64,000 bases of DNA from JBBRGK01 sp036741355 (GTDB lineage: Bacteria > Chloroflexota > Dehalococcoidia > CAUJGQ01), in contig DAINSK010000002.1 in assembly GCA_036741355.1 (NCBI GenBank), forward strand, positions 62,001 to 126,000. The letters run 5' to 3'. This document shows positions 32,055 to 44,186 of this stretch, piece by piece. The position numbers were made by a program, and so were the translations under genes. The notes under the pieces are model-generated. The model made no database searches. It had not been told where the DNA came from and saw only the letters and a list, made by a program, of their open reading frames with translations. Positions within the stretch are counted from its first letter, which is position 1; every line of letters begins with the position of its first letter.

Positions 32055-32588
32055 ATGGTGTCTCTACTTGAGCGGGAAATGGCAGCGGTCATGGAGGAGA
32101 TGCCCTACGGGCTCTACATCGTGGGCAGTCACGCGCTGGACGGCGAGCCGAACGGGATGATGGCCGACTGGGTCATGCAGGTGGCGTTCCGGCCCCGCTT
32201 ACTGGCGGTCTCGTTTGAGAACGACGCGCATACGCTCGCCAACATTCGGGCCACGCTCACGTTCACGGTCAACCTGCTGGGGCAGGATCAGGACGGGATG
32301 CAAGTCGCCCAGCGCTTTGCGCAGCCGTACCTGGATGCAAAGGTAGTCGGTCGTATCCAGCCGGCGCCAGTGGGCGTCCATCACAAGCTCGACGGGATCG
32401 CGTACTTCCGGTCGGCAACCGGCTGTCCCGTGCTCGACACCGCTATCGCCTGGGTGGAGTGTCAAGCGGAACAGTTCATCCCGGTTGGAGACCACACGCT
32501 GGTCATTGGCAGGGTCATCGACGGTCAGGTGCTCCGCGACGCAGTGCCGCTGACGTCGGAGTACACGGGCTGGCCCTACAGCGGCTAA
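32055..32588 (+). CDS. Flavin reductase-like (FMN-binding) protein
   Basis: A 177-residue protein of the flavin-reductase-like, FMN-binding split-barrel family: MPYGLYIVGSHALDGEPNGM near the N terminus (compare xPxGVYVVTTxxGxxxNGM), DWVMQVAFRPRLLAVSFEND, FTVNLLGQDQD and the C-terminal GDHTLVIGRVIDG. Members reduce or bind FMN, or act as haem/flavin-linked reductases. ATG 32055 fits a nearby GGGAG better than the in-frame extension to 31902, which shows no family similarity. It ends just before the ilv promoter. Confidence 0.82.
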   Translation: MVSLLEREMAAVMEEMPYGLYIVGSHALDGEPNGMMADWVMQVAFRPRLLAVSFENDAHTLANIRATLTFTVNLLGQDQDGMQVAQRFAQPYLDAKVVGRIQPAPVGVHHKLDGIAYFRSATGCPVLDTAIAWVECQAEQFIPVGDHTLVIGRVIDGQVLRDAVPLTSEYTGWPYSG

Positions 32589-32604
32589 TGCGATGCGAGC
32601 GCCG

Positions 32605-32633
32605 TTGACAGGTTCCGTCGTGTCACGTATCAT
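32605..32633 (+). promoter_or_regulatory. consensus sigma70-type promoter of the ilv operon
   Basis: A perfect -35 TTGACA (32605-32610), a 17-bp spacer, and -10 TATCAT (32628-32633). Transcription would begin near 32640, immediately before the T-box leader. Confidence 0.75.
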
Positions 32634-32664
32634 CAGGGTCAGATCGCAATTCTCTATCACGATC

Positions 32665-32904
32665 AAACGGCTGTGATGGAGAGCAGTAGGGATGTCTAAC
32701 GCCCCCAGCGAGCCGGGGAAAGTGGAAGCCCGGCGGGTAGCGACGCCCGAACTCGCTCCGGAGCCTCCCGGTTGATGGCCGCACGGCAGCAGACCGGGGC
32801 GTGTGGCGCCCGTTATTGCGCCGCCGAGTGTCCCGCCGCGATCCGGCGGGGAACAAGGGTGGCACCGCGGGTTGTTCCCGTCCCTTAGTAGGGCGGGATT
32901 TTTG
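32665..32904 (+). promoter_or_regulatory. T-box riboswitch, likely tRNA-Leu specific
   Basis: The leader carries the hallmark T-box AGGGTGGCACCGCGG (32856-32870), stem I signals (TGATGGAGAGCAGTAGG near 32673, and GAGCCGGGGAAAGTGGAAG at the distal end) and, after GCGACGCCC, GAA-CTC-GCTCCGGAGC, which places the specifier codon CTC (Leu) at 32752-32754. Uncharged tRNA-Leu would stabilise the antiterminator and allow transcription of the operon. This is the same specifier used by the Bacillus ilv-leu leader. Confidence 0.88.
32877..32904 (+). terminator. T-box-controlled intrinsic terminator
   Basis: CCCGTCCC-TTAGTA-GGGCGGG followed by ATTTTTG. The upstream T-box (32856-32870) can form the competing antiterminator with part of the preceding stem. 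Confidence 0.82.
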
Positions 32905-32940
32905 TAATCGGGGCAAAACGGCTCCGGAGACCTGGCAGGA

Positions 32941-33084
32941 ATGATCGAACGGAACGGCATTCTGGGTGAAGTCGAGCGGACCGCGGTTGTGTTCGGCTCG
33001 CCGCGCGCTGCCTGGGAAATCGTTCGTCGCCTGCTCCTCGCTATTTCCGTAGTATCCCTCGTACTTATTCGCCTTCAGGACTAA
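32941..33084 (+). CDS. possible branched-chain-rich leader peptide, 47 aa
   Basis: A 47-codon frame (MIERNGILGEVERTAVV at the start, then RRLLLAISVVSLVLIRLQD before TAA) sits in the 440-bp stretch between the T-box terminator and ilvB. Thirteen of its last 22 residues are Ile, Leu or Val. This resembles ilv attenuator leader peptides, or simply a small membrane peptide. The ribosome site is weak (AGGA almost touching the ATG). Hairpins follow at 33240-33263 and 33316-33332, but none has a T-run. Confidence 0.4.
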   Translation: MIERNGILGEVERTAVVFGSPRAAWEIVRRLLLAISVVSLVLIRLQD

Positions 33085-33239
33085 GGAACACCGCACGCGA
33101 TAGCGACCAAACGAGCGGGGTTCCTAATGCAGGGAGCGTCCGAGGCGTGCGACTGAGCGGAAAACGCGCGGAAAGCCGGAGCTGATTCAAGGGCAGGATG
33201 GAGCACCAGATGCGAATGAACATACAGGAGGAGCACTTC

Positions 33240-33263
33240 ACCGTCCCGTCGTCGCGGGACGGT
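33240..33263 (+). other. stable hairpin in the ilvB 5' leader
   Basis: ACCGTCCCG-TCGTCG-CGGGACGGT, a perfect 9-bp stem with a 6-base loop and no T-run. A second small hairpin, GACCGG-ACCAA-CCGGTC (33316-33332), lies just before the ilvB ribosome-binding site and could mask it. Confidence 0.5.
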
Positions 33264-33349
33264 CGGGTAGCGGGCATTCGATAGGCGCGACGCCCCGAGC
33301 GAATGAATACACCCGGACCGGACCAACCGGTCGGAGAGCGGAGAATACC

Positions 33350-35049
<1,700 letters not shown>

Positions 35050-35053
<4 letters not shown>

Positions 35054-35628
35054 GCACGAAACACACCGTCGTCGCCCTGGTCGAAGACCACCCCGGCGTC
35101 CTGAACAGGGTTGCGAGCCTCTTCCGGCGCCGCGGCTTTAACATCGACAGCATAACCGTCGGTGCGACCGAGACTGACGGCATATCGCGTATGACGCTGG
35201 TGATCGACGGGGCGACAACGCAGGTCGAACAGGTCGAGAAGCAACTGTACAAGTTGATTGACGTGGTCAAGGTTTCGGACATCACGAATGAAGGGATCGT
35301 GGCGCGCGAGCTGGCGCTGATCAAGGTTCGCTGCAACAACCTCAACCGTCACGAAATCGTGCAGTTGGCGCAGGTTTTCAGAGCTGAGATTATCGACGTC
35401 ACCGATACGACGCTGGTCGTGCAGGCGGTCGGCGACGAAGAGACGCTGGAGAGCCTGCTGCAAGTGCTGCGACCCTACGGCATCCGCGAGATCGTGCGTA
35501 CCGGACGCGTGGCACTGACGCGCGGTGCGACTTCTACCACGGTTGACGTGGAGCCGGCCGAAATCCGCCAGTTCCACCGCCGCGAAGGGCGCATGCCGAA
35601 CAAGCCTCTCCCGTTCGTTTCAGACTGA
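35050..35628 (+). CDS. ilvN: Acetolactate synthase small (regulatory) subunit
   Basis: A 192-residue regulatory subunit that activates IlvB and confers valine feedback inhibition. The N-terminal ACT domain (VALVEDHPGVLNRVASLFRR, RGFNIDSITVG) and the C-terminal half (LALIKVRCNN, EIIDVTDTTLVVQAVGDEE, RPYGIREIVRTGRVALTRG) are standard. ATGA overlap with ilvB indicates coupled synthesis. Confidence 0.95.
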
Positions 35629-35679
35629 ACCTCAAATTTCCAGGATGGCCCGCGAGTGGCCCGAGGAGTCCCCGAGACT

Positions 35680-37155
35680 ATGCCGGCAACCTTTACCACC
35701 GAAACCTTTGAAAAGGAACCACTGCGGCTGGGCAACACCCAGGAATTCATCGTCCGCGGCGGACGCAGCCTGTTTCCTCGGCTCGCCGACGCGTTCGAAG
35801 GAATTCGCCAGATCGGTGTGCTGGGCTGGTCGTCGCAGGCGCCCGCGCAGTCGCAAAACCTGCGTGACTCCCTCACCGGAACGGGCATCACGGTCAAGAT
35901 CGGCCTGCGCGAAAACTCCACTTCGATTCCGGCTGCCGAACGCGCGGGCTTCACGCGGGCAAACGGCACGCTGGGCGAGATGTACCAGGTTATCGCCGAA
36001 TCCGACCTGGTACTGTTGCTGATCTCCGACGCCGCGCAGGCGGAGGAGTACCAGCGGATCTTCGCGGCGCTGCGACCGGGCTCTACCCTTGGACTTTCAC
36101 ACGGATTCCTGCTCGGACACCTGAAAAACGTGGGTGCTTCGTTTCCCGAAAACATCAACGTCATCGGCGTCTGCCCGAAAGGGATGGGACCATCGGTACG
36201 GCGGCTGTACGAGCAGGGCGCCGACGTCGATGGTGCAGGCATCAACTCGAGCTTCGCCATCCAGCAGGACGTGACCGGACGGGCAACCGACTACGCGCTC
36301 GGGTGGGCGGTTGGGCTCGGCTCGCCGTTCACGTTTCAAACGACGCTCGAGTCGGAGTACAAGTCCGACATCTTTGGCGAACGAGGTATCTTGCTTGGCG
36401 CCGTTCACGGCATCGTCGAAAGCCTGTACCGATGGTTCATCCGGCGCGGCGCCTCCCAGGAGGATGCATTCGTCAATTCGGTCGAGTCTGTCACCGGGCC
36501 GATCAGCAAGGGCATTTCGAGATACGGAATCCTGGGCGTATTCAACATGCTCGGCGACGACGAAAAGGAGACCTTCCTCAAGGCGTATTCAGCCGCATAT
36601 CCGGCGGCATACGACGTGCTGCTGGAGATATACGACGAGGTTTCATTCGGCAACGAGATCCGCAGCGTCGTCATGGCCCAGGAGCGCAGCCAGCGCTTTC
36701 CGATGGGCAAGATCGACGGCACCCAGATGTGGCAGGTCGGTGAGGGCGTTCGCGCAAAGCGCCGAACGTTCACAACTCCGATTCATCCGGTGACCGCCGG
36801 GGTATATGTCGCCACGATGATGGCGCAGGTTGACCTCCTCAAAGAGAAGGGTCATCCGTACTCGGAGATCGCCAACGAATCGATCATCGAGGCAGTCGAT
36901 TCGCTCAACCCGTACATGCACTTCAAGGGCGTGGCGTACATGGTCGATAACTGTTCGACCACAGCGCGCCTCGGCGCACGCAAGTGGGCGCCGCGCTTCG
37001 ATTACATCCTTACGCAACAGGCGCTGACGGCCATCGACCGCGGAGAACCGGTAAACGAGCGGCTGCGAACCGAATTCCTGAATAACGAGATCCACCAGGT
37101 GCTGTCGAAGTGCTCAGAGCTCCGCCCTCCCGTGGATATTGCGATTTTGGAATAA
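35680..37155 (+). CDS. ilvC: Ketol-acid reductoisomerase, long (class II) plant-like form
   Basis: A 491-residue KARI that isomerises and reduces acetolactate and acetohydroxybutyrate with NADPH and Mg. It is the long, class II form rather than the roughly 330-residue class I enzyme common in bacteria. EEFIVRGG-like (QEFIVRGGRSLFPRL), IGVLGWSSQAPAQSQNLRDS, LVLLLISDAAQAEEY, VCPKGMGPSVRRLYEQG and EYKSDIFGERGILLGAVHGI closely resemble plastid KARI as I know it. ATG 35680 (GAGGAG 11 bases before) gives the classical length; GTG 35656 is the alternative. Confidence 0.93.
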   Translation: MPATFTTETFEKEPLRLGNTQEFIVRGGRSLFPRLADAFEGIRQIGVLGWSSQAPAQSQNLRDSLTGTGITVKIGLRENSTSIPAAERAGFTRANGTLGEMYQVIAESDLVLLLISDAAQAEEYQRIFAALRPGSTLGLSHGFLLGHLKNVGASFPENINVIGVCPKGMGPSVRRLYEQGADVDGAGINSSFAIQQDVTGRATDYALGWAVGLGSPFTFQTTLESEYKSDIFGERGILLGAVHGIVESLYRWFIRRGASQEDAFVNSVESVTGPISKGISRYGILGVFNMLGDDEKETFLKAYSAAYPAAYDVLLEIYDEVSFGNEIRSVVMAQERSQRFPMGKIDGTQMWQVGEGVRAKRRTFTTPIHPVTAGVYVATMMAQVDLLKEKGHPYSEIANESIIEAVDSLNPYMHFKGVAYMVDNCSTTARLGARKWAPRFDYILTQQALTAIDRGEPVNERLRTEFLNNEIHQVLSKCSELRPPVDIAILE

Positions 37156-37167
37156 AGGAGTGAACCA

Positions 37168-38721
<1,554 letters not shown>

Positions 38722-38751
38722 GGGGCCGGACGGGAAAGGGGTTAGGAAAGC

Positions 38752-39849
38752 GTGACAACGTTCAAAATTGCGGTTCTTCCGGGCGACGGTATCGGGCCCG
38801 AGGTTGTGGCCGAGGGCACCAGAGTGCTAAAGGCCGTGGAGCGGCGCTTCGGACACCGCTTCGAGTTCAACGAGGCGATCGTCGGCGGGGCCGCAATCGA
38901 TAAGTATGGTGTCGCACTGCTTCCCGAGACACTGAACATGTGCAAGGCGAGCGACGCCGTCCTGTTCGGCGCCGTGGGCGGTCCCAAATGGGACGACCCG
39001 CGCGCAAAGGTGCGGCCGGAACATGGGCTGCTTGCGCTGCGCAAAGGGCTGGGGCTGTTCGCCAACCTGAGACCGGTAAAGGTCCACCCGCTGATGGTGA
39101 ACTCCAGCACCCTCAAAAGCGAAGTGCTGGACGGCACGGACATGGTCATCATTCGCGAGCTCACCGGCGGCCTTTACTTTGGCCGGCCTAAGCGTCGCTG
39201 GGAGAGCGCAACCGGCCGCCAGTCGGTCGATACCAACCGCTACTCGGAGAAGGAAGTGCGGCGCGTTTTGCAGGTCGGTTTCGACCTCGCGCGTCAACGC
39301 CGCAAGAAGCTGACCAGCGTTGACAAAGCCAACGTCCTCGAAACAGGACGGATGTGGCGCGAAATTGCGATCGAAATGGGCGAACAGAACCAGGATATCG
39401 AGCTTGACCATATCCTGGTCGACTCCTGCGCGATGCATCTCATCCGCCACCCGTCCACGTTCGACGTCATCGTCACCGAGAACACGTTCGGCGACATCCT
39501 AACCGACGAGGCGTCCATGCTGGTTGGGTCGATGGGAATGTTGCCGTCAGCCAGCATCGGCAAGACGCGCAAGAACGGCATCGGACACGGTCTCTACGAG
39601 CCGATTCACGGCACCGCGCCCGATATAGCCGGACAGGGCAAGGCGAACCCGCTGGCGACGATCCTTAGCGTCGCGATGATGCTTCGGCTATCACTCGGAC
39701 TTGATGCCGAAGCACAGGCCGTCGAGCAAGCGGTCGACACCGCCCTCCAGCAAAACCTTCGTACACCCGACATCGCGCAGGAAGGAACAACGATGGTCAA
39801 CACATCACAGATGGGCGACGCGGTTGCGAAGGCCGTGCTGGCCACCTGA
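38752..39849 (+). CDS. leuB: 3-isopropylmalate dehydrogenase
   Basis: A 365-residue NAD-dependent oxidative decarboxylase of leucine synthesis. AVLPGDGIGPEVVAEG at the N terminus, LFGAVGGPKWDDP, the substrate-contact loop LRPVKVHPL, RELTGGLYFGRPKRR and the metal-binding DILTDEASMLVGSMGMLPS and EPIHGTAPDIAGQGKANP blocks identify it. It starts at GTG 38752 with AGGA upstream. leuC and leuD are not in the window. Confidence 0.94.
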   Translation: MTTFKIAVLPGDGIGPEVVAEGTRVLKAVERRFGHRFEFNEAIVGGAAIDKYGVALLPETLNMCKASDAVLFGAVGGPKWDDPRAKVRPEHGLLALRKGLGLFANLRPVKVHPLMVNSSTLKSEVLDGTDMVIIRELTGGLYFGRPKRRWESATGRQSVDTNRYSEKEVRRVLQVGFDLARQRRKKLTSVDKANVLETGRMWREIAIEMGEQNQDIELDHILVDSCAMHLIRHPSTFDVIVTENTFGDILTDEASMLVGSMGMLPSASIGKTRKNGIGHGLYEPIHGTAPDIAGQGKANPLATILSVAMMLRLSLGLDAEAQAVEQAVDTALQQNLRTPDIAQEGTTMVNTSQMGDAVAKAVLAT

Positions 39850-39865
39850 CTCTGCGGCCCTCGGA

Positions 39866-40077
39866 GGCCCCCTATCTCCCCGGCCCTCTTTCCCCTCGCC
39901 AGGACACGCTTCGCTGCCCCAATGCTAGGGGAAAGAGGGAGCTGCAACAGAGGCGTGAAGTCCGAATCGGAATAGGACGGAAAGCGGGAGTACGGGCACT
40001 ACCAGCACGCAGGTTCCAGAGATCGCCCCTTCCCCCCAGTATTGGGGCGGAAGGGGATGGGGGTTAGGGGGCTCGCT
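39866..40077. repeat. CCCC/GGGG double-hairpin repeat element, copy 2
   Basis: A second copy of the element at 1502-1688, here 212 bp. The ends (GGCCCCCTATCTCCCC and GGGGGTTAGGGGGCTCGCT) and both hairpin stems (CCCTCTTTCCCC / GGGGAAAGAGGG; CCCCTTCC-CCCCA / TGGGG-CGGAAGGGG) are conserved. The first hairpin has a 28-base loop instead of 8, and the roughly 90-base centre is unrelated. It fills the gap between leuB and cimA. Confidence 0.85.
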
Positions 40078-40081
40078 CACC

Positions 40082-41689
40082 ATGCCAGGCGTCGTACAAC
40101 TGTATGATTCGACCCTCCGCGACGGATCGCAGATGGAGGGGATCTCGTTTTCGCTCGAAGATAAGCTGCTGCTCGCGCAGAAGCTCGACGAAATCGGCAT
40201 TCACTTCATCGAAGGCGGCTTTCCCGGCTCGAATCCGAAAGACGCCGAGTTCTTCGTCAGAGCGAGGGACCTCGAACTGCGGCAGGCTCGCATCGTCGCC
40301 TTTGGCGGCACACGCCGTGCTGGCTTAAGCTGCGACGAGGACCCGAACATCCAATCGCTCGTGCACGCGAATACTCAGGCGATCTGTTTCGTCGGCAAAG
40401 CATCCGCGCGCCAGGTGCACGACATCCTGGAGACGACGCCGGAAGAGAACCTGTCCATGATCGCGGATTCCGTGGCGTACATGCGGGCGATGGGCAAGCA
40501 GGTATTCTTCGACGCCGAGCACTTTTTCGACGGCTTTTTTGACGATCCGACGTACTCCCTGCAGGTGCTCCGTACGGCGCACCGCGCGGGTGCCGAGGTG
40601 GTCGTGCTGTGCGACACCAACGGTGGCACGATTACGCCGAAGCTATTGGAAGCGATCGGCGCCGTGCGTGAGACCGGCGTACCGTTTGGCATCCACGTCC
40701 ACGACGACACGGGGCTGGGCGTGGCCAACACGCTCGCGGCGTTCGAAGCGGGTGCGGTGCAGCTTCAAGGCTGTCTGAACGGCTACGGTGAGCGCTGCGG
40801 CAACGCCAACCTCACAACGGTAATCGCCAACCTGAAAGTGAAGCTCGGCGTCGACTGCGTCAGCGACGAGCAGCTTTCCCGACTAACCGAGGTGTCGCAC
40901 TTCATTAGCGAGCTGGCCAATCTGGCACCGAACTCGCAGGCGCCGTACATCGGCAAGAGCGCCTTCGCGCACAAAGCGGGTTACCACGTGGCGGCGATCG
41001 TCAAGGACGCCTCGTCGTACCAGCACATCGACCCGGCGACCGTTGGCAACGACCGACGCGTGCTCATCTCCGAGCTTTCCGGGCAGCGCAACATCCTTGC
41101 CAAGCTGGAAGAGCAGGGCGTCCACATCCCGCTGAATGGCGAAGAGACGAAGCGGCTCCTGCAGAGCGTCAAGACAATGGAAAGTCGCGGCTACCAGTTC
41201 GAGGGCGCCGAGGCATCGTTCGAGGTACTCGTCCGCCGCGGTCAGCCGGAGTACACGCCGCCGTTTGAGCTTGAAGACTTCTTGATCGTTGAACGGAGAC
41301 GTCATAAGGCAGACCGCGACGGCGAGACTATGGAGATGCTGGCCGAGGCGATGGCAAAGGTACGCGTCGGCGAAGAAGTTCGGCACACGGCCGCCGAGGG
41401 CAACGGTCCCGTGAACGCGCTGGATGGCGCGGTGCGCAAGGCGCTGGTCGAGTTCTTTCCCGACCTGGAGCGCGTCCGCCTGCTCGACTACAAGGTGCGC
41501 ATCCTTGATGGCAACACCGGCACTTCGGCCTCGACGCGCGTGTTGATCGAGTCAACCGACGGCACACAGATCTGGCGCACAGTGGGCGTTTCGACCGACA
41601 TCATCGAAGCAAGCTGGCTGGCGCTGGCCGACTCGCTTGAATACTGGCTCTACCACCACACGCGGCGCCACGCCCAGATGCTGGCGTAG
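40082..41689 (+). CDS. cimA: (R)-citramalate synthase
   Basis: A 535-residue member of the LeuA/homocitrate synthase family in the CimA branch: QLYDSTLRDGSQMEGISFSL, HFIEGGFPGSNPKDAEFF, VFFDAEHFFDGFFDDPTYSL, VLCDTNGGTITP and HVHDDTGLGVANTLAAF. It condenses acetyl-CoA and pyruvate, giving 2-oxobutyrate for isoleucine without threonine. The C-terminal LeuA-type regulatory domain (residues about 385-530) probably senses isoleucine. Its start lies 4 bases after the repeat element, and I see no clear Shine-Dalgarno, so ribosome loading may depend on the repeat or on coupling. Confidence 0.92.
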   Translation: MPGVVQLYDSTLRDGSQMEGISFSLEDKLLLAQKLDEIGIHFIEGGFPGSNPKDAEFFVRARDLELRQARIVAFGGTRRAGLSCDEDPNIQSLVHANTQAICFVGKASARQVHDILETTPEENLSMIADSVAYMRAMGKQVFFDAEHFFDGFFDDPTYSLQVLRTAHRAGAEVVVLCDTNGGTITPKLLEAIGAVRETGVPFGIHVHDDTGLGVANTLAAFEAGAVQLQGCLNGYGERCGNANLTTVIANLKVKLGVDCVSDEQLSRLTEVSHFISELANLAPNSQAPYIGKSAFAHKAGYHVAAIVKDASSYQHIDPATVGNDRRVLISELSGQRNILAKLEEQGVHIPLNGEETKRLLQSVKTMESRGYQFEGAEASFEVLVRRGQPEYTPPFELEDFLIVERRRHKADRDGETMEMLAEAMAKVRVGEEVRHTAAEGNGPVNALDGAVRKALVEFFPDLERVRLLDYKVRILDGNTGTSASTRVLIESTDGTQIWRTVGVSTDIIEASWLALADSLEYWLYHHTRRHAQMLA

Positions 41690-41778
41690 GGTAGGCCAGC
41701 CCTCCTAACCTTCGTCTCCCTTCCCTGACGAGGGAAGCGACGATCACTGGAAGCACGATTCGGACCGGGTTGCAGCGC

Positions 41779-41804
41779 GTCGGACGCGTGACTACGCGTC
41801 CGAC
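41779..41804. terminator. stem-loop between convergent genes
   Basis: GTCGGACGCGT-GACT-ACGCGTCCGAC, a perfect 11-bp stem with a 4-base loop, in the gap between cimA and the convergent kinase gene. A smaller hairpin CTTCCCT-GACG-AGGGAAG lies at 41720-41737. T-runs are weak or distant, so this is a probable rather than certain bidirectional terminator. Confidence 0.55.
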
Positions 41805-41826
41805 ATAAGCGCCTGATGCTGACTTT

Positions 41827-43296
41827 TTAGTCGGCTGCAGCCGCCGGCACGTTCGCATACGGTGCGCCCGACGCGATAGGAAGGGATACGCTGAACGTCG
41901 TACCTGTTTTCGGGTCGGACCGCGCCGATATCTGACCGCCGAGCGCCGTTACGATCTGTCGGGCAATCGCCAGTCCCAGGCCGCCGTTGTGTCCGTTGCG
42001 GCGCCTGGACCGATCGACCTGGTAGAAGCGCTCGAATATGCGGTCGAGGTCGACAGGAGCGATATATGAGCCACTGTTGTGCACGTCGATGCGCACGTGA
42101 CCCTCGTCATACTGGGTGGCGCTCAGGCGAACCTCGCCGCCGTCCGGCGTATAACGGATCGCATTGTCCAGCAGGTTCGCGATCACCTGTTCCATGCGTC
42201 GGAGGTCGGCGCTCACCGGGGGCAGCCTTTCCGCCGATTCGGTAATCATCCGCTTGTCGCTGCCGCTCAACTGCCAGTGAACTCGCTCGGCAGATTCGTT
42301 CAGCAGCATGCCGACGTCCGTGGGCTGAAGCTCCAGCGGGATCTGCCCGGATTCGATCTGGGAAAGATAGAGCAGGTCGTTCACCAAACGCCGCATTCGC
42401 TCCGATTCCTCGTTGATAATGCGGGCGGCAGTCGAGTGTTCGTCCGGCGTCTGCAGCGTGCCATCGGCAAGCGCTTGTGAAAAGCCCTGAATCGACGTCA
42501 GCGGCGTCTTGAGCTCGTGGGCAACGTTCGCCAGGAGATCCCGCATCATACGATCGGACCCCGATACCTGCGCGGCCATCCCGTTGAATGAGCACGCGAG
42601 CCGGGCGATCTCATCTCTTCCCTTCACCGGAATTTGCTGTTCGTAGTTACCCTGAGCCATCGCCTCCGAGGCCCTCGTGATGCCGGCCAGCGGGCGGGAG
42701 ATGCTTCGTGCGATCAGCAACGCGAGCCCTAGCGACGCAACCAGCGCCACCCCCCCGGCCATGATCAGCCTCGGAGCGAGGTCCGTCCAGGCCGACGTAA
42801 TGCTCGTCTCCGGAACGAGCATCAACAGGTTGAATTGCGTCGGTATGACGGTACGTTGACCCTGGAGGGTAAGCGCCCCACTGGGCTGAGTGAAGAGAAC
42901 GTAGTGCTCGGGACCTTCCTGGTAGGCCGTTACGTGGTAGCTGTTGGGAAGATTGCGACCGCTCTTGCCGGCGGCAAGTTTCGTGAAGGTGCCGCTCTGT
43001 TTGCCATCGGTATCAAGGAGCACCTGGGAATCCCCGTCGAGGAGGATGAAGCGCACGTGGAGCTGATCCGCGCGTTGACGTAGGTAGCCGTCGATTCGCG
43101 CCTGGGATACACCTCGGCTCGCGAACATGCCGATCTCCTGCGCTTCAGGGGGCAGCAGATCGCCGGTACGCTGCGTGGCCGCCTTGACCTCATGGTCGCG
43201 CAACAAGAATAGTGAGCCGGCGCCGACTGCCACGATCGACAGCAGCGTGATCATGGCGAAGGCGACCGCAAGCTTGATTCGAAGGGTTCTAAACAT
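41827..43296 (-). CDS. Sensor histidine kinase with extracytoplasmic domain and HAMP
   Basis: A 489-residue PhoR/BaeS-type kinase. One membrane helix at residues about 9-30, an extracytoplasmic domain of about 140 residues, a second helix (LIMAGGVALVASLGLALLIA), HAMP (RPLAGITRASEAMAQGNYEQ), HisKA with the phospho-His in NVAHELKTPLTSIQGF, and HATPase_c (NLLDNAIRYTPDGGEV, GGLGLAIARQIVTALGG). It lies downstream of its partner regulator with a 36-bp gap. The ligand is unknown. Confidence 0.93.
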   Translation of the reverse strand: MFRTLRIKLAVAFAMITLLSIVAVGAGSLFLLRDHEVKAATQRTGDLLPPEAQEIGMFASRGVSQARIDGYLRQRADQLHVRFILLDGDSQVLLDTDGKQSGTFTKLAAGKSGRNLPNSYHVTAYQEGPEHYVLFTQPSGALTLQGQRTVIPTQFNLLMLVPETSITSAWTDLAPRLIMAGGVALVASLGLALLIARSISRPLAGITRASEAMAQGNYEQQIPVKGRDEIARLACSFNGMAAQVSGSDRMMRDLLANVAHELKTPLTSIQGFSQALADGTLQTPDEHSTAARIINEESERMRRLVNDLLYLSQIESGQIPLELQPTDVGMLLNESAERVHWQLSGSDKRMITESAERLPPVSADLRRMEQVIANLLDNAIRYTPDGGEVRLSATQYDEGHVRIDVHNSGSYIAPVDLDRIFERFYQVDRSRRRNGHNGGLGLAIARQIVTALGGQISARSDPKTGTTFSVSLPIASGAPYANVPAAAAD

Positions 43297-43332
43297 GACC
43301 GTCCATGGCCCGTCGCGAGACCGATAGGAACG

Positions 43333-44046
43333 CTACGCCCTTTTGGATTCGACCGCGGCGGCCTTCGCCGGCTCGCCAGCGATCAGTTTGTAACCAAAGC
43401 CCCATACTGTGACAATCTTCGCCGTGCTGGCGCTGATCTTATCGCGCAGCCAGGCAACGTGGACATCCAGCGTGCGCTGATCGCCAAAAAAGTCCTCGCC
43501 CCAAACAAGGTTCAGGATGCGGTCACGGGCCATCGCTATGCCCACGTTGTTAGCGAGTGCCAGCATCAGGTCGAATTCTTTCGTTCGCAGCGGCACTGGC
43601 ACTCCGGCGACGCTCGCCTCTCGACCGAGCACGTCGATCCGCATGTCGCCGACCTCTATTACTTTGGGCGGGCGTTTGCCGGCCTCACTGCGACGCAGCA
43701 CTGCTTTGATGCGCGCCACCAACTCTCGGGGGTTGAAGGGCTTGGTGAGGTAATCGTCGGCGCCGATTTCGAGCCCGATAATCTTGTCCATGTCGTCGCT
43801 GCGGGCCGTGAGCATGATGATCGGTACTTCGTTCTCCTTACGAATCGCGCGGCATACCTCCATACCATCCAGCTCGGGCAACATCAAGTCCAGCACGACG
43901 ATAGCCGGCTTTAGAGACCGCGTCTTCTCGATGGCTTCCAGGCCGTCGTAGGCTGCTTCGACCTGGAAGCCTGCGTTGCGTAAGTAGACGCGCGCGAGCT
44001 CAACGATATTCTTTTCGTCATCGACAACCAGGACGGTGTTTGCCAC
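43333..44046 (-). CDS. OmpR/PhoB-family response regulator
   Basis: A 237-residue regulator: receiver domain (VLVVDDEKNIVELARVYLRN, phospho-Asp in IVVLDLMLPELDG, IMLTARSDD, DDYLTKPF) and a winged-helix output domain (LRTKEFDLMLALANN, VWGEDFFGDQRTLDVHVAWL, VWGFGYKL). GAGGAGG lies at 44053-44059; it touches the ATG at 44052 but is 6 bases before GTG 44046, so GTG is the likelier start. Direct repeats with an 11-bp period upstream could be its binding sites. Confidence 0.93.
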   Translation of the reverse strand: MANTVLVVDDEKNIVELARVYLRNAGFQVEAAYDGLEAIEKTRSLKPAIVVLDLMLPELDGMEVCRAIRKENEVPIIMLTARSDDMDKIIGLEIGADDYLTKPFNPRELVARIKAVLRRSEAGKRPPKVIEVGDMRIDVLGREASVAGVPVPLRTKEFDLMLALANNVGIAMARDRILNLVWGEDFFGDQRTLDVHVAWLRDKISASTAKIVTVWGFGYKLIAGEPAKAAAVESKRA

Positions 44047-44103
44047 GGACATCCTCCTCGGGGCCTTCATCATCCATTAAAGCGCTTGAAAGCCATTCCC
44101 CGG

Positions 44104-44119
44104 TAAAGCCGCTGTAAAG
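44104..44119. promoter_or_regulatory. 11-bp-period direct repeat (TAAAG), possible regulator site
   Basis: TAAAG at 44104-44108 and again at 44115-44119, exactly 11 bp apart, within the upstream region of the regulator gene. OmpR/PhoB-family proteins bind direct repeats with this period, so autoregulation is plausible. Confidence 0.35.
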
Positions 44120-44186
44120 GAAATGCTAAATTAATTCGCCGCTGCCCAAGTACCAGTGTAGACCGTGGACCGGGTCCCGCGAATGT

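Noticed and set aside
33198..33284. 28-codon frame (MEHQMRMNIQ...) overlapping the ilvB leader hairpin
   Set aside because: It contains a strong hairpin and no conserved composition; more likely leader RNA than a gene.
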